From Bacteroidales bacterium (GTDB lineage: Bacteria > Bacteroidota > Bacteroidia > Bacteroidales > Marinilabiliaceae): a DNA stretch of 64,000 nt. The notes under the pieces are model-generated. The model did not search any database. It was not told the origin of the DNA and worked only from the letters and a program-made list of their open reading frames with translations. Both the position numbers and the translations under genes were made by a program. Shown in pieces: positions 17,647 to 27,717 of this stretch; positions within the stretch are counted from its first letter, which is position 1; every line of letters begins with the position of its first letter. Location: assembly GCA_024401365.1 (NCBI GenBank), contig JAKSLE010000010.1:1-64000 (forward strand), written 5' to 3'.

Positions 17647-20600
17647 TTAATACTCTCCTCTTAAAAAATAATAACCGCATACGCTAGAAACTGGGGTCAT
17701 CATTAGGCTCTCGGTCAGCGAAATGCCGATAGAATCTTCGACATTAAGGAGGGAGAAGAGGGTAGCTTTCTGTTGATGATCGGGGCAGATAGCGTATCCG
17801 ATAGCTGGGCGGATACCAGAAGGGGCGTAAGAATCCTGCAAGTATTCGCTCAGAGCCTCGGCCAATCTATCCGCCAAGAGTTGGAGCATCAAGGCGTTGT
17901 AGTCGTCGCCCTTAGCTCTCAGTGCATCGATATGAGGTTGCAGGCCTATACCTGTTGTGCCGGCAAACATACCTATATAATCAGTTCTATTGCTAGAGCG
18001 AGGTGCGATGTACTCGGCCAAAGAGTTGCCCTTGACAGAAGTATGAGGGAAATGGAGGGAGCATATAGGGCTCTTTACCTGGCGTTTGCGCAAGATAGTC
18101 GACTGTACGGCGCACTCAACGCAGGCGCAACCGTTAGGAGCCTGGTGGTTGGTGTACAGATCCACGTGTTCGTTATCCGTTGCATTACAAGGGAAGAACT
18201 CCACTACTGCGCGGGCTACGGTAAGCTTTTCGTTGATCATTTTTTCGAGCATAGCCTTACCGTCGGAGATCAGCTTATCGCCTTCGGGTCCTACCTTAGT
18301 TTTCCAGGCAGCCAAGAACATAGCCCAATGGATACGAGGTGTAAGCAGATTGAGGTCGATATCCTCCAGCACTACCCTTGAGACTGTTGGTACCTGTATC
18401 TCCTCATTGGTCCAGTCGAACAAAGGTTGTGACTGACTAGGAGGAGTCGCCTTGTTAACATAATTAACTCGCTCAGATTCCGTTCTACGGAGATCATCTT
18501 GATGGGCCTTCAGTTCATCGAGAAATTTCTGGTCTTTATTAACCAGACATTGAGTAACCCAAGCGCTCTTGCTGGCATCGACGGTATAGACTACAGGGGC
18601 GCTATACACTGGGGCGATGCGGAGAGAGGTATGGATATCAGACGTTGTGGCGCCGCCGATCATAACAGGTATTTTCAATCCCTCGGCTTCGAGGGATCGG
18701 CAGACATTGATCATTTCGTCGAGGCTAGGCGTAATGAGTCCGCTGAGACCTATGACATCGGGCTTCCACTCTTTAGCCACGCGAACTATTTCCTCTGTTT
18801 CGACCATGACGCCCAAGTCGTTCACCTCGAAGTTGTTACAAGCGAGAACAACGCACACGATATTTTTACCTATATCGTGGACATCGCCCTTAACGGTAGC
18901 GAAGAGGACCTTGCCAGCGGAAGAAGAAGCCTTACCCGAAGCCTGTTTCTGGGCCTCGATAGTAGGTTGCAGAATCTCCACGGCGCGTTTCATGACGCGA
19001 GCTGTCTTGACTACCTGAGGGAGGAACATTTTACCTTCGCCGAAAAGAGTACCCACGTAGTTCATGCCATCCATGAGAGGGCCCTCGATGATAGATATAG
19101 CCAGGGGGTATTTCTCCAGTGCCTCTTTGAGGTCGGGTTCCAGGTACTCAGTGAGACCCTTCTGCAAGCTATACTTAAGACGTTCCTCGAGCGGAGCGTT
19201 TCTCCACTCTGCGTCGTGTTTAGCTGTTGGGGCATTACCGCCAGCGGCTGCCTTAGCCTTAAGCTCCTCGGCCAAAGCTATAAGTTTCTCTGTAGCCTCG
19301 GCATTGCGGTTGAGGACTACATCCTCTATACTATTTCGAAGGGTAGGGTCGATGGAATTGTAATCCATCATAGTAGAAGGGTTCACGATACCCATATCCA
19401 TGCCCTCGTTTACTGCGTGATGGAGGAATACGGAGTGCATAGCCTCGCGCACCATGTTGTTGCCTCGGAAAGAGAAGCTCAAGTTGCTCACGCCGCCAGA
19501 TATTTTGGCGTATGGGAGATTGGCCTTGATCCAGGTACATGTGCGGATGAAGTCAACGCCGTAATTATTGTGAGTATCGATACCTGTAGCGATGGCGAGT
19601 ACATTAGGGTCGAAGATGATATCCTCGGGAGGGAAGCCTATGTTGGTAAGCAACTTATATGCTCTACCGCAGACCTCGATACGGCGTTCGTAAGTATCGG
19701 CCTGGCCCTTTTCGTCGAAAGCCATGACCACGGTAGCGGCGCCGTACTTGAGTATTGTCTTAGCATGGTTGAGGAATTTCTCCTCGCCCTCTTTGAGAGA
19801 TATACTATTAACGATACACTTACCCTGCAGGCACTCGAGGCCGGCCTCGATCACCTCCCATTTAGACGAGTCGATCATGACAGGCAGGCGGGCGACATCG
19901 GGTTCGGACATCAAGAGGTTGAGGAACGTCTGCATTTCGGCTTTAGCGTCGAGCATAGCATCGTCCATGTTGACATCTATCACATCGGCGCCGGCTTCCA
20001 CTTCGGCGCGGGCTATTCCCAGGGCTTCGTCGTAGTTTTTCTCATTTATGAGGCGAAGGAACTTACGGCTACCTGCGACGTTGCATCGTTCGCCCACCTG
20101 ATAGAAAGCCTTATGTTTTTTGTCCACCTCCATAGGGTCGAGGCCCGAGAGTCTCATGGTATGGGTTTCCTTGGCGGGTGTATGCAGTTGGATATCATTA
20201 GCTTCTGCCACTACTTTAGCGATGGCCTCGATATGGGCTGGTGTTGTACCGCAGCATCCGCCCACTATATTTGCCAAGCCTTGGCGCAGCATTTCGTGGA
20301 CGTTAGCAGCCATCGTTTCGGGGCTTTCGTCGTACTGGCCGAACTGGTTGGGCAATCCGGCGTTAGGGTAAGCGCTCACGAAGCAGCTAGCGTTTTCGCC
20401 CATGAGTTTGATATAAGGCATCATATCGCGGGCGCCGAAAGAGCAGTTGAGTCCCACGCTCAGTAGGTCGACGTGGCGTACGGCGTTGAGGAAAGCCGGT
20501 ACTGTCTGTCCTGCCAAAGTACGACCGCTCTTATCGGCGATGGTAGCGCTAAGCATGATAGAGAAGTCGGGCATATTCTTCTCGGCCAGAACCTGTTGGG

Positions 20601-21174
20601 CAGCGAAGAGAGCTGCTTTGGTATTGAGAGTATCGAATATAGTCTCCATGAGGAGTATATCGGCGCCTCCATCGATGAGTCCACGTACCTGTTCGGCGTA
20701 GGCCTCGGCCAGTTCCATGAAAGTTATGGCGCGGAAACCAGGGTTATTGACATCGGGGCTCATACTAGCGGTCTTATTGGTAGGACCCATAGAGCCTGCC
20801 ACCAGTCGTGGTTTCTCGGCAGTAGAATATCTATCGGCTATTCTGCGGGCTATTTGGGCTGCTGCCACGTTCATATCGTAGACGGCAGACTCCAGACCGT
20901 AGTCGGCCTGAGATATTCGGGTACCAGAGAAGGAGTTGGTTTCGATGATATCGGCACCAGCCTTGAGGTAACGTTCGTGTATCTCCTCTATGACCTTAGG
21001 TTGAGTAAGGACGAGGACATCGTTGTTGCCCTTGATAGGCATAGGGTGATTTGCAAATCGTGATCCGCGGAAATCCTCTTCGGTAAGTCCATACTCCTGT
21101 ATGAGGCTACCCATGGCGCCATCGATAACCAATATGCGTTGGCGCAGCAGATTACGTATTTCGGAAAGAGTCAT
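17647..21174 (-). CDS. metH: Cobalamin-dependent methionine synthase
   Basis: This 1175-residue enzyme transfers a methyl group from methyl-THF to homocysteine through cobalamin. All four modules are visible: the homocysteine-binding barrel with zinc ligands (GLNCSFG and GGCCGTTP), the pterin-binding barrel from about residue 350 ([18 protein letters not shown]), the B12-binding module with [11 protein letters not shown], and the reactivation domain with [12 protein letters not shown]. It therefore needs vitamin B12. No cobalamin riboswitch fits in the 26-nt gap to the upstream araC-type gene, so the two may share a transcript. Confidence 0.97.
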   Translation of the reverse strand: MTLSEIRNLLRQRILVIDGAMGSLIQEYGLTEEDFRGSRFANHPMPIKGNNDVLVLTQPKVIEEIHERYLKAGADIIETNSFSGTRISQADYGLESAVYDMNVAAAQIARRIADRYSTAEKPRLVAGSMGPTNKTASMSPDVNNPGFRAITFMELAEAYAEQVRGLIDGGADILLMETIFDTLNTKAALFAAQQVLAEKNMPDFSIMLSATIADKSGRTLAGQTVPAFLNAVRHVDLLSVGLNCSFGARDMMPYIKLMGENASCFVSAYPNAGLPNQFGQYDESPETMAANVHEMLRQGLANIVGGCCGTTPAHIEAIAKVVAEANDIQLHTPAKETHTMRLSGLDPMEVDKKHKAFYQVGERCNVAGSRKFLRLINEKNYDEALGIARAEVEAGADVIDVNMDDAMLDAKAEMQTFLNLLMSEPDVARLPVMIDSSKWEVIEAGLECLQGKCIVNSISLKEGEEKFLNHAKTILKYGAATVVMAFDEKGQADTYERRIEVCGRAYKLLTNIGFPPEDIIFDPNVLAIATGIDTHNNYGVDFIRTCTWIKANLPYAKISGGVSNLSFSFRGNNMVREAMHSVFLHHAVNEGMDMGIVNPSTMMDYNSIDPTLRNSIEDVVLNRNAEATEKLIALAEELKAKAAAGGNAPTAKHDAEWRNAPLEERLKYSLQKGLTEYLEPDLKEALEKYPLAISIIEGPLMDGMNYVGTLFGEGKMFLPQVVKTARVMKRAVEILQPTIEAQKQASGKASSSAGKVLFATVKGDVHDIGKNIVCVVLACNNFEVNDLGVMVETEEIVRVAKEWKPDVIGLSGLITPSLDEMINVCRSLEAEGLKIPVMIGGATTSDIHTSLRIAPVYSAPVVYTVDASKSAWVTQCLVNKDQKFLDELKAHQDDLRRTESERVNYVNKATPPSQSQPLFDWTNEEIQVPTVSRVVLEDIDLNLLTPRIHWAMFLAAWKTKVGPEGDKLISDGKAMLEKMINEKLTVARAVVEFFPCNATDNEHVDLYTNHQAPNGCACVECAVQSTILRKRQVKSPICSLHFPHTSVKGNSLAEYIAPRSSNRTDYIGMFAGTTGIGLQPHIDALRAKGDDYNALMLQLLADRLAEALSEYLQDSYAPSGIRPAIGYAICPDHQQKATLFSLLNVEDSIGISLTESLMMTPVSSVCGYYFLRGEY

Positions 21175-21200
21175 CAGCTGATGCTATGTATTAGAAAAAA

Positions 21201-22088
21201 TTAGTAGACAATGCGGGAACCCTGATAAGTGTGTCTGTACTCACTTGGAGTCAAGCCTTTCCTGCGTTTGAACAACCTGTTGAAGTTGGAAATATTATTA
21301 AAACCGCAAGCGTAGCATATCTCGCCAATGGTCTTGGTAGAATCCACCATCATACGAGAAGCGTATCCGATACGAATATCGTTGAGGAAGTCGATGAACG
21401 ACTTACCCGTTCTGTTTTTGATGAGTCGGGTGAAGGTCACGGTAGAGAGTCGTACGCACTGAGCCACGTCCTCTACCTTGATTTTCTCGGCGTAGTGAGC
21501 CTTCATGTAGTTGTATGCTACCTCTATGCGTTCGTCGGCGAAGCCAGCAGTGTTCTGTACCTGGAAAGAGACGTTGGCCAACTGGCGTTGGTCGGGGGCT
21601 ATGGACATGGCATGGAGGAGTCGCATCAGTTCTATGAACGACTCGAAGCCCTTTTTACTAGCCAAGTTGGTAATGATAGGCAATATCTCCTTTATGGACT
21701 CGCGACCGAAAGCTATACCTTGGGTAGAGCGGTGGAGCATATCCAATATGGAGTGGAAGATTTGTTTTTCAAGGAGGGTCTGGCTGAGAATATCGCCATT
21801 GAATTGTATGGTTATCTCTCTGCAAAGCTTGGAGTCGTCGTATCTGCCCGGCAACCAAGCGTGGTAGAGATTAGGGCCTACGATGCAAAGCTCCACATCG
21901 GTAATCTCCTCGATACTGTCGCCCATCACGCGTTGAACGCCAGGACCATCCAGTATACAGTTGATTTCATACTCTGGGTGGAAGTGTAGTGGATATATGA
22001 AATCGTTCTTGACACGGTCGAAGACGAGGAATGTATCCTGATTGTCGTTGAGGGCCGTGACTTCGCACGATATTAAAGGCTGCTTCAT
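21201..22088 (-). CDS. AraC family transcriptional regulator
   Basis: The 295-residue product has an N-terminal cupin-type ligand domain (HFHPEYEIN) and a C-terminal pair of helix-turn-helix motifs (residues about 190-290) containing CVRLSTVTFTRLIKN and YACGFNNISNFNRLFKRRKG. AraC regulators of this build often sense sugars. The start is set at MKQPLISCEV because the -7 box lies only 4 nt before an earlier ATG. It precedes metH by 26 nt but there is no direct sign that it controls metH. Confidence 0.92.
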   Translation of the reverse strand: MKQPLISCEVTALNDNQDTFLVFDRVKNDFIYPLHFHPEYEINCILDGPGVQRVMGDSIEEITDVELCIVGPNLYHAWLPGRYDDSKLCREITIQFNGDILSQTLLEKQIFHSILDMLHRSTQGIAFGRESIKEILPIITNLASKKGFESFIELMRLLHAMSIAPDQRQLANVSFQVQNTAGFADERIEVAYNYMKAHYAEKIKVEDVAQCVRLSTVTFTRLIKNRTGKSFIDFLNDIRIGYASRMMVDSTKTIGEICYACGFNNISNFNRLFKRRKGLTPSEYRHTYQGSRIVY

Positions 22089-22115
22089 AATCTCGCGTGT
22101 TATTTTTCCCATGGG

Positions 22116-22123
22116 CAAAGGTA
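22116..22123 (-). promoter_or_regulatory. -7 element of the araC-type gene
   Basis: The minus strand reads TACCTTTG. It is 12 nt from the prmC -7 box on the opposite strand, giving a very compact divergent control region. Confidence 0.6.
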
Positions 22124-22135
22124 GAAAAAAAACTG

Positions 22136-22143
22136 TATTTTTG
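22136..22143 (+). promoter_or_regulatory. -7 element of prmC
   Basis: TATTTTTG ends 4 nt before the ATG at 22148, so the prmC mRNA would be leaderless or nearly so, or transcription starts further up. Confidence 0.45.
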
Positions 22144-22147
22144 TGGC

Positions 22148-22981
22148 ATGACAACCATTAGAGAAATAAAGAGAGAAGTTGCCGCGGCTACGGACAGTGC
22201 GGAAAAGGCTCAGTATCTTATAGAAGACTACTTTGGGTGGAGTTCATCGCAAGTTATGATGGAGGCTGACCGTGAGTTGACCGTAGCAGAAGAGAGCAAA
22301 TTGAGGGAGATGGCAGATAGGCTGAAGAGCGGGGAGCCTCTGCAATATGTGACAGGTAGGGCCTACTTCAGGGGGAGGTACTATAAGGTAGATGGCAATG
22401 TGCTGATACCGAGGCCCGAAACATCGGAGTTGGTAGATTGGGTATTAGAAGAAAAGATGCCAGATGCCAGAGTCATAGATATTGGTACCGGCAGTGGTAT
22501 AATAGCTTGTTCCATCAAAGAAGAACGTCGGAAATGGGAAGTTGCCGCTCTTGATGTCTCTTCTAGGGCACTGGAGGTAGCAGCTGAGAATGCGGGGGAG
22601 CTAAACATTAGGTTTGTTCTTGATGATATATTGAACCTGAGAGACAGAGCGTTGCTTGACGATTTCAATATCGTAGTCTCCAATCCTCCCTATGTGTTGA
22701 ACCGAGAGAAGGCTGATATGGAGAGGCATGTGCTCGATTATGAGCCCCACCTTGCGTTGTTTGTTCCTGATGATGACCCACTTAAGTTTTACAGGCGCAT
22801 TGCGGAGTTGCTTAAGGAGAGTCATGATCGTGTACCCACCAAGCGTTGGCTTTTCTTTGAGATTAACGAGGCATTCTCGAGCGAGACTATGGATATGATG
22901 CTCTCGCTGGGATATGTAGAGGTGGAGTGTCGCAACGATGCTTACGGCAAGCCTCGTATGTGTCGTGGCGCTTTGGTGTAA
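22148..22981 (+). CDS. prmC: Release factor glutamine methyltransferase
   Basis: PrmC methylates the Gln of the GGQ motif in peptide chain release factors. The 277-residue protein has a helical N-terminal domain, the AdoMet-binding motif VIDIGTGSGIIA, and the catalytic NPPY motif in VVSNPPYVLN. A start 51 nt upstream would include the promoter, so MTTIREIKRE is preferred. The target, RF2 (prfB), is encoded 1.2 kb downstream. Confidence 0.94.
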   Translation: MTTIREIKREVAAATDSAEKAQYLIEDYFGWSSSQVMMEADRELTVAEESKLREMADRLKSGEPLQYVTGRAYFRGRYYKVDGNVLIPRPETSELVDWVLEEKMPDARVIDIGTGSGIIACSIKEERRKWEVAALDVSSRALEVAAENAGELNIRFVLDDILNLRDRALLDDFNIVVSNPPYVLNREKADMERHVLDYEPHLALFVPDDDPLKFYRRIAELLKESHDRVPTKRWLFFEINEAFSSETMDMMLSLGYVEVECRNDAYGKPRMCRGALV

Positions 22982-22983
22982 TT

Positions 22984-23033
22984 AAAAAAATTGCGAGCAA
23001 CCTTATATCTGCCTTATATCAGCCTTATACCTC
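22984..23033 (+). repeat. Dispersed A-tract / TGCGAGCAA / 11-bp-unit element, copy 3
   Basis: Seven A, then TTGCGAGCAA (22991-23000), then CCTTATATCTG, CCTTATATCAG and CCTTATACCTC, three clear 11-bp units. It lies between the convergent 3' ends of prmC and the DUF805 gene. Confidence 0.85.
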
Positions 23034-23091
23034 AAAGGGACTTGAAACCGACTAGTTATCAGTGCTGTATATACAAAAAATAAGTTCGCCT

Positions 23092-23111
23092 CTCGGATGA
23101 GAAGCGAACTT
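23092..23111 (-). terminator. Terminator of the DUF805 gene
   Basis: An 8-bp stem (AAGTTCGC) with an additional short inner stem lies 29 nt beyond the stop, followed on the minus strand by six T. Confidence 0.8.
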
Positions 23112-23139
23112 GATATTTATAGAATAGCCTCCTTGAAGA

Positions 23140-23442
23140 TTATTTCTTCTTTGCCCACATAAAGAAAAGAACAAATATTCCGATACCTGTGATGATGAGG
23201 AGAATCCACAATGGATTGAATCCTGCATCGCGAAGACGGCGTACGCCTGCTGCGAGAGAAGGAATACCTGTGATAGCAAGTTGAAGAATCCATCCCAAGA
23301 AGCCACCGCCAACAACGGATGTGATAACCCAGTTGATAACTATTGCTGCAAGGAAAAACCACCAGAACTCAGAACGGCTAGCTTTGCCATCGAAATCGAG
23401 ATACTTGCTATAGCAAGTTTTGATAGATTCAACGAATCCCAT
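23140..23442 (-). CDS. DUF805 small membrane protein
   Basis: This 100-residue protein matches the DUF805 pattern: an N-terminal KYLDFDGKASRSEFWWF segment, then about three hydrophobic helices with RRLRDAGFNPLW between the second and third. The family is widespread in bacterial inner membranes and its role is unknown. It ends with a basic WAKKK tail. Confidence 0.88.
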   Translation of the reverse strand: MGFVESIKTCYSKYLDFDGKASRSEFWWFFLAAIVINWVITSVVGGGFLGWILQLAITGIPSLAAGVRRLRDAGFNPLWILLIITGIGIFVLFFMWAKKK

Positions 23443-23567
23443 AATTGTAGAAAATTAGTGTTAGTATTGTTTGCGATCCCCAAAAAACATTGAAAATAGT
23501 GTTATTGTTCGCATTGACAAAGATACATATAAATCCCATAGTTGCAAATTTTTCGCCCAATTATGAT

Positions 23568-23575
23568 TACATTTG
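23568..23575 (+). promoter_or_regulatory. -7 element of rimM
   Basis: TACATTTG lies 18 nt before the rimM ATG at 23594, and overlaps an earlier ATG in frame, which argues for the later start. Confidence 0.5.
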
Positions 23576-23593
23576 CACCGAAAAGGATCTGTT

Positions 23594-24148
23594 ATGATAG
23601 ATACGGCTGATTGCATATACGTGGGAACGATCACAAAGCAGCATGGCTATGAGGGTCGCTTGGTAATACGAGCTGATAAGGGTCGTACGGCCGACGACTT
23701 GATGTGGGATACGCTGCACGTGATGATAGATGGGGGACTGGTACCCTTCGAAGTCGATGAGGTGAAGGAGCGTAATGAGACTGAGGTGCTGGCGAAGTTC
23801 GACTTGATCAATTCGCAGGAAGAGGCAGAAGAACTCATAGGACAAGAGGTATGGATAGAGCGAGCATGGCAGGAAGGTGACAATTTGGCAGACGACGGTC
23901 AGGAGGGGATGATGCATATAGGTGATTTAGTGGGATTTGCGTTATATGAGGAGACGGACAAGTCGCTCATTGGCACGATTATTGACGTTGATTTACGCGT
24001 AGAGCAGAATCCACTTTTCGTAGTAGAGAGAGCCAAGGGTAAGTCGGAAGCACTCATTCCAGTAGTGGAAGAGTGGATAACAGATTACGATGCTAAAAAC
24101 AAGAAGCTTGTAATGGATCTTCCATTAGGGCTGTTTGATGAAGAATAA
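23594..24148 (+). CDS. rimM: Ribosome maturation factor RimM
   Basis: RimM binds ribosomal protein S19 and helps mature the head of the 30S subunit. The 184-residue protein shows the N-terminal barrel (IYVGTITKQHGYEGRLVI) and the C-terminal PRC-barrel part (LIPVVEEWI and a closing VMDLPLGLFD). It is the first gene of a plus-strand run with prfB only 15 nt downstream. trmD and rplS, common rimM partners elsewhere, are not here. Confidence 0.92.
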   Translation: MIDTADCIYVGTITKQHGYEGRLVIRADKGRTADDLMWDTLHVMIDGGLVPFEVDEVKERNETEVLAKFDLINSQEEAEELIGQEVWIERAWQEGDNLADDGQEGMMHIGDLVGFALYEETDKSLIGTIIDVDLRVEQNPLFVVERAKGKSEALIPVVEEWITDYDAKNKKLVMDLPLGLFDEE

Positions 24149-24163
24149 GAATTACAGGTATAT

Positions 24164-25276
24164 ATGACAACACAAGATCAGATCAAAGATATAGTTGAAC
24201 GTGCTGATGCGCTCAGGGGATATCTTGACGTGGATCGTCGAAGAGTAGAGTTGGAAGAAGATGAGATACGCGCTGCGGCTCCAGAGTTCTGGAACGATGC
24301 CAAGCGCGCGGAGGCTCACATGAAAAAAGTGAAAGAGAACAAGCGTTGGGTAGAGGGATATGACAAGATAAAGTCGGCAGCCGAAGAACTTGAGTTGGCA
24401 TACGATTACCTTAAGGAGGGCATTATAGAGGAGGCAGAACTTGATGCGGCGTATAAGCATGCGAGTGATATGCTGGACGACATAGAGATGGCCAATATGC
24501 TTCGCCGAGAGGAAGACCAACTAGGTGCGGTACTGAAGATAGTGGCAGGAGCAGGAGGTACTGAAGCTCAGGATTGGGCACAGATGCTTATGCGTCAGTA
24601 TATGAGATATTGCGAGCGTCACGGTTATAAGGTGGCGGTATCGAACCTTCAGGACGGAGACGATGCCGGCATCAAGACTTGTACCCTCACTATAGAAGGC
24701 GACACAGTATATGGCTACCTGAAGAGTGAAAATGGTGTACACCGACTGGTGCGCGTATCGCCATTCAATGCCCAGGGTAAGCGTATGACCTCATTTACAT
24801 CGGTATTCGTTACCCCATTGGTAGATGACACTATAGAGATCAATATAGAACAGGCCCGCATAAGTTGGGATACATTCCGAAGCGGTGGTGCAGGTGGACA
24901 GAACGTAAACAAGGTAGAGTCGGGTGTACGACTCCGCTACATGTACAAGGATCCTGATACCGGTGTAGAGGAAGAGATATTGATAGAAAATACTGAGACG
25001 CGCGACCAGCCAAAGAACAAGGAGAACGCATTGAGACTCCTCCGTTCAATGCTCTACGATAAGGAGCTGAAGCGTCGTATGGCCGAGCAGGCAAAGATAG
25101 AGGCTGGCAAGAAAAAGATAGAGTGGGGTTCGCAGATAAGGTCGTACGTCATGGACGACCGAAGGGTGAAGGACCACCGTACAAACTATCAGACATCTAA
25201 TGTACAAGCTGTGTTGGATGGCGAGATAGACGACTTCATAAAGGCGTACCTTATGGAGTTTGGCGGAGAGGCTTAA
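24164..25276 (+). CDS. prfB: Peptide chain release factor 2
   Basis: RF2 reads UGA and UAA stop codons. The 370-residue protein carries the SPF recognition tripeptide ([12 protein letters not shown]) and the catalytic GGQ loop ([12 protein letters not shown]). Many bacterial prfB genes need a +1 frameshift at an in-frame UGA near codon 25. Here the frame is continuous through RGYLDVD because the CTT codon is followed directly by GAC. The AGGGGA before it resembles the upstream stimulator. The gene follows rimM closely. Confidence 0.97.
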   Translation: MTTQDQIKDIVERADALRGYLDVDRRRVELEEDEIRAAAPEFWNDAKRAEAHMKKVKENKRWVEGYDKIKSAAEELELAYDYLKEGIIEEAELDAAYKHASDMLDDIEMANMLRREEDQLGAVLKIVAGAGGTEAQDWAQMLMRQYMRYCERHGYKVAVSNLQDGDDAGIKTCTLTIEGDTVYGYLKSENGVHRLVRVSPFNAQGKRMTSFTSVFVTPLVDDTIEINIEQARISWDTFRSGGAGGQNVNKVESGVRLRYMYKDPDTGVEEEILIENTETRDQPKNKENALRLLRSMLYDKELKRRMAEQAKIEAGKKKIEWGSQIRSYVMDDRRVKDHRTNYQTSNVQAVLDGEIDDFIKAYLMEFGGEA

Positions 25277-25337
25277 TATCAATAACATAAAAATTACGAC
25301 ATTGATAGAAGATTCACTATCGGCCATAGAGGGTAAC

Positions 25338-26078
25338 ATGACCCTCAGAACCGATAAACTGGTAAAGATATATGGTAGCCGTAAGGTGGTAGACGGACCT
25401 AGTGTTCAGGTGTCCCAGGGAGAGATAGTGGGATTGCTTGGCCCAAATGGTGCGGGTAAGACCACTACGTTCTATATGACGGTAGGCATGGTTCAGCCCA
25501 ATGACGGTCATATATATCTTGATGATACAGAGATAACCAAGTTCCCAATGTACAAGCGCGCGCAGATGGGAGTAGGTTACCTGGCGCAGGAGGCATCGGT
25601 ATTCCGTACCATGTCGGTGGAGGATAATATCATGGGCGTAATGGAGATGGCCAAGTTTCCCAAGGAGTACAGGAAGAAACGACTCGAGGAGCTGATAGAA
25701 GAGTTCGGTCTAAACCATATCCGCAAGAGCAAGGGTAACCAACTCTCTGGTGGTGAGCGACGTCGTACGGAGATAGCCAGAGCCTTGGCGATAAATCCTA
25801 AGTTCATCATGCTCGACGAGCCATTTGCCGGTGTAGACCCTATAGCCGTGTACGATATCCAGAAAATTGTCTTTCACCTGAAGGATAAGAATATCGGGGT
25901 ATTGATTTCGGACCATAATGTAGGAGAGACATTGGCTATTTGCGACCGTGCATATATACAGGTACAGGGTAAACTGTTCGCCCAAGGCTCGGCAGAAGAT
26001 TTGGCCAACGATCCAGAGGTAAGACGAGTATACCTTGGTCCGGATTTTGTTTTGAGACGTAGGTCATTTGACAGATAA
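25338..26078 (+). CDS. lptB: LPS export ABC transporter ATPase
   Basis: LptB powers extraction of lipopolysaccharide from the inner membrane through LptFG and LptC. The 246-residue product has Walker [10 protein letters not shown], the signature [15 protein letters not shown], Walker [14 protein letters not shown] and the H-loop SDHNVGE. The start at [13 protein letters not shown] is preferred by family length. A start at 25260 would overlap prfB by 17 nt. lptF, lptG and lptC are not in this window. Confidence 0.93.
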   Translation: MTLRTDKLVKIYGSRKVVDGPSVQVSQGEIVGLLGPNGAGKTTTFYMTVGMVQPNDGHIYLDDTEITKFPMYKRAQMGVGYLAQEASVFRTMSVEDNIMGVMEMAKFPKEYRKKRLEELIEEFGLNHIRKSKGNQLSGGERRRTEIARALAINPKFIMLDEPFAGVDPIAVYDIQKIVFHLKDKNIGVLISDHNVGETLAICDRAYIQVQGKLFAQGSAEDLANDPEVRRVYLGPDFVLRRRSFDR

Positions 26079-26106
26079 CAATAGAAAACTTAAAACTTAA
26101 GAAACC

Positions 26107-26790
26107 ATGATGCTGTATGTAATTTTTGGTGTATTTGCACTCCTTAGCTGGATTGTGAGTAGCCGTTTGAAGAGTAAATTTGCTAAATATTCCAGAGTAT
26201 CTGTACAGATGACAGGTGCTGAGGTAGCTCAACGTATGTTGAGAGAGAACGGTATATATGATGTAACGGTGAGACCTACTTCGGGTTCGCTGACAGATTT
26301 CTATGACCCAAGAAACAAGACTATCAACCTGAGTGAGGATGTATATGCTTCAAGAAGCGTAGCCGCTGCTGCGGTGGCTGCCCACGAGACAGGTCACGCT
26401 ATACAGCATGCCGAGGCATATAGCTTCCTTGAGTTGAGAACTGCACTTGTGCCACTGCAGAATGTAAGTGCCAAGGTGCTGAATATCATTTTCATTGCGA
26501 TGTTTGCCTTTGCATTCTTCATGCCTGCGTTCATACCATTTGCGGGAATCATCATTATAGCTGCGTACTCTATACTTACGCTGTTCTCGGTGGTAACACT
26601 GCCAGTGGAGATAAATGCCAGCAAGAGGGCAGTGAACTGGTTGACCGATACCGGTATAGTGGTAGGCGAGACACGCGATAATGCTATTGATGCTCTCAAG
26701 TGGGCAGCTTATACATACGTAGTAGCAGCACTGTCGTCGATAGCTACCTTGCTGTACTACATTATCCGTTTCACAGGCAACAGAGATTAA
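26107..26790 (+). CDS. Zinc metallopeptidase, YugP-like membrane protein
   Basis: This 227-residue protein has an N-terminal membrane helix, the zinc motif AAHETGHAIQHA (HExxH) near residue 100, and two or three hydrophobic helices in the second half. This is the layout of the neutral zinc metallopeptidase family represented by YugP of Bacillus. Its substrate is unknown. It lies 28 nt after lptB, so envelope maintenance is possible but only inferred. Confidence 0.88.
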   Translation: MMLYVIFGVFALLSWIVSSRLKSKFAKYSRVSVQMTGAEVAQRMLRENGIYDVTVRPTSGSLTDFYDPRNKTINLSEDVYASRSVAAAAVAAHETGHAIQHAEAYSFLELRTALVPLQNVSAKVLNIIFIAMFAFAFFMPAFIPFAGIIIIAAYSILTLFSVVTLPVEINASKRAVNWLTDTGIVVGETRDNAIDALKWAAYTYVVAALSSIATLLYYIIRFTGNRD

Positions 26791-26824
26791 TTCTTAATAC
26801 GTAATATCAGATTCATAATATATT

Positions 26825-27253
26825 ATGATAAAAGGAGAGGAGATACTCAACTATATTCCACAACGTACACCGATTGTGATGATAGATACATTTTTCGGCA
26901 TGGAGGGCGAAGATAATTCGTCGACAGCCCTGACTATAGCCGAGGACAATCTGTTTGTGGACAAGAAGACAAATAAATTTCAGGATAGCGGACTCATAGA
27001 GCATATAGCGCAGTCGTGTGCTATGCAGATAGGTTATGAAAGTGTAACCAGGGGTGAGGGTATACCATTGGGATTTATTGGTTCGGTAAATAAGTTGACT
27101 ATCTACCGTCTTCCAAATGCAGGTGAGACACTGAACACATCTGTATGCTTCGAGGTACGTATGGGTAATATTATCCAGGCAGGCACAGCTGTTCACATAG
27201 GCGAGGAGAAGATCGCTGAGTGCAAGATGAAGCTTGCTGTGGTAGATAAGTAA
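26825..27253 (+). CDS. Hotdog-fold 3-hydroxyacyl-ACP dehydratase-like protein
   Basis: The 142-residue product follows the FabZ/ApeP hotdog pattern, with IPQRTPIVMIDTF near the start and GLIEHIAQSCAMQIGYE on the central helix. In FabZ the first motif has a catalytic His (PHRYP). Here the position is Gln, while the Glu of the helix is present, so classic dehydratase chemistry may be altered. A thioesterase gene follows 23 nt downstream. Such pairs occur in aryl polyene/flexirubin-like gene sets, but no ketosynthase is present here. Confidence 0.78.
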   Translation: MIKGEEILNYIPQRTPIVMIDTFFGMEGEDNSSTALTIAEDNLFVDKKTNKFQDSGLIEHIAQSCAMQIGYESVTRGEGIPLGFIGSVNKLTIYRLPNAGETLNTSVCFEVRMGNIIQAGTAVHIGEEKIAECKMKLAVVDK

Positions 27254-27276
27254 TATTTCAACTATACCTATCGTAA

Positions 27277-27717
27277 ATGAAAATCAAGCTGCATGAGCCA
27301 ACGCTGACTTTCCGTCATGAGTTTACTGTCCGTTTTTCGGAAGTGGATATGATGAAGGTGGCGTGGCACGGATCGTATGTCCTCTATCTGGAAGATGGTA
27401 GAGAGAAGTTTGGCGAGCACTATCAAGGTATAGGGTACGAAGATTACTTCCGTACAGGCTTTGTGGCGCCGGTAGTCAACCTTCAGATAGAGTACAAGCA
27501 GAGCCTCAAGTCGGGAGAAAAAGCCATAGTGGAGACAAGGTACATATACCATCCAGGTGCGAAGTTGATATTTGAATATATAGTATACAGAGCATCGGAT
27601 ATGCAGGAGATGGCCATTGCGACTACCACTCAGGTATTCGTCAGCCCCGATGGAGAGATGCAGTATACATGTCCAGATTTCTTCGAAGAGTGGAAAAGCC
27701 GCTGGTTGAAGAAATGA
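27277..27717 (+). CDS. Acyl-CoA thioesterase, 4-hydroxybenzoyl-CoA thioesterase type
   Basis: This 146-residue hotdog protein shows VRFSEVDMMKVAWHGSYVLYLEDGRE, with the catalytic Asp and the HGxY element of the family (shown here only to describe positions 19-44). It would hydrolyse an acyl thioester in the cytoplasm. It closes the plus-strand run that begins at rimM. Its partner is likely the preceding dehydratase-like gene. Confidence 0.83.
   Translation: MKIKLHEPTLTFRHEFTVRFSEVDMMKVAWHGSYVLYLEDGREKFGEHYQGIGYEDYFRTGFVAPVVNLQIEYKQSLKSGEKAIVETRYIYHPGAKLIFEYIVYRASDMQEMAIATTTQVFVSPDGEMQYTCPDFFEEWKSRWLKK

Noticed and set aside
18499-20466. Long plus-strand ORF (655 codons) opposite metH
   Set aside because: The composition of metH leaves the antisense frame open. 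The protein has no recognisable motifs.
26814-26827. dif-like palindrome CATAATATATTATG near the skew switch
   Set aside because: It is a perfect 14-nt palindrome but its centre has 4 bp between the arms, where a dif site needs 6-8. It also overlaps the start codon of the hotdog gene.
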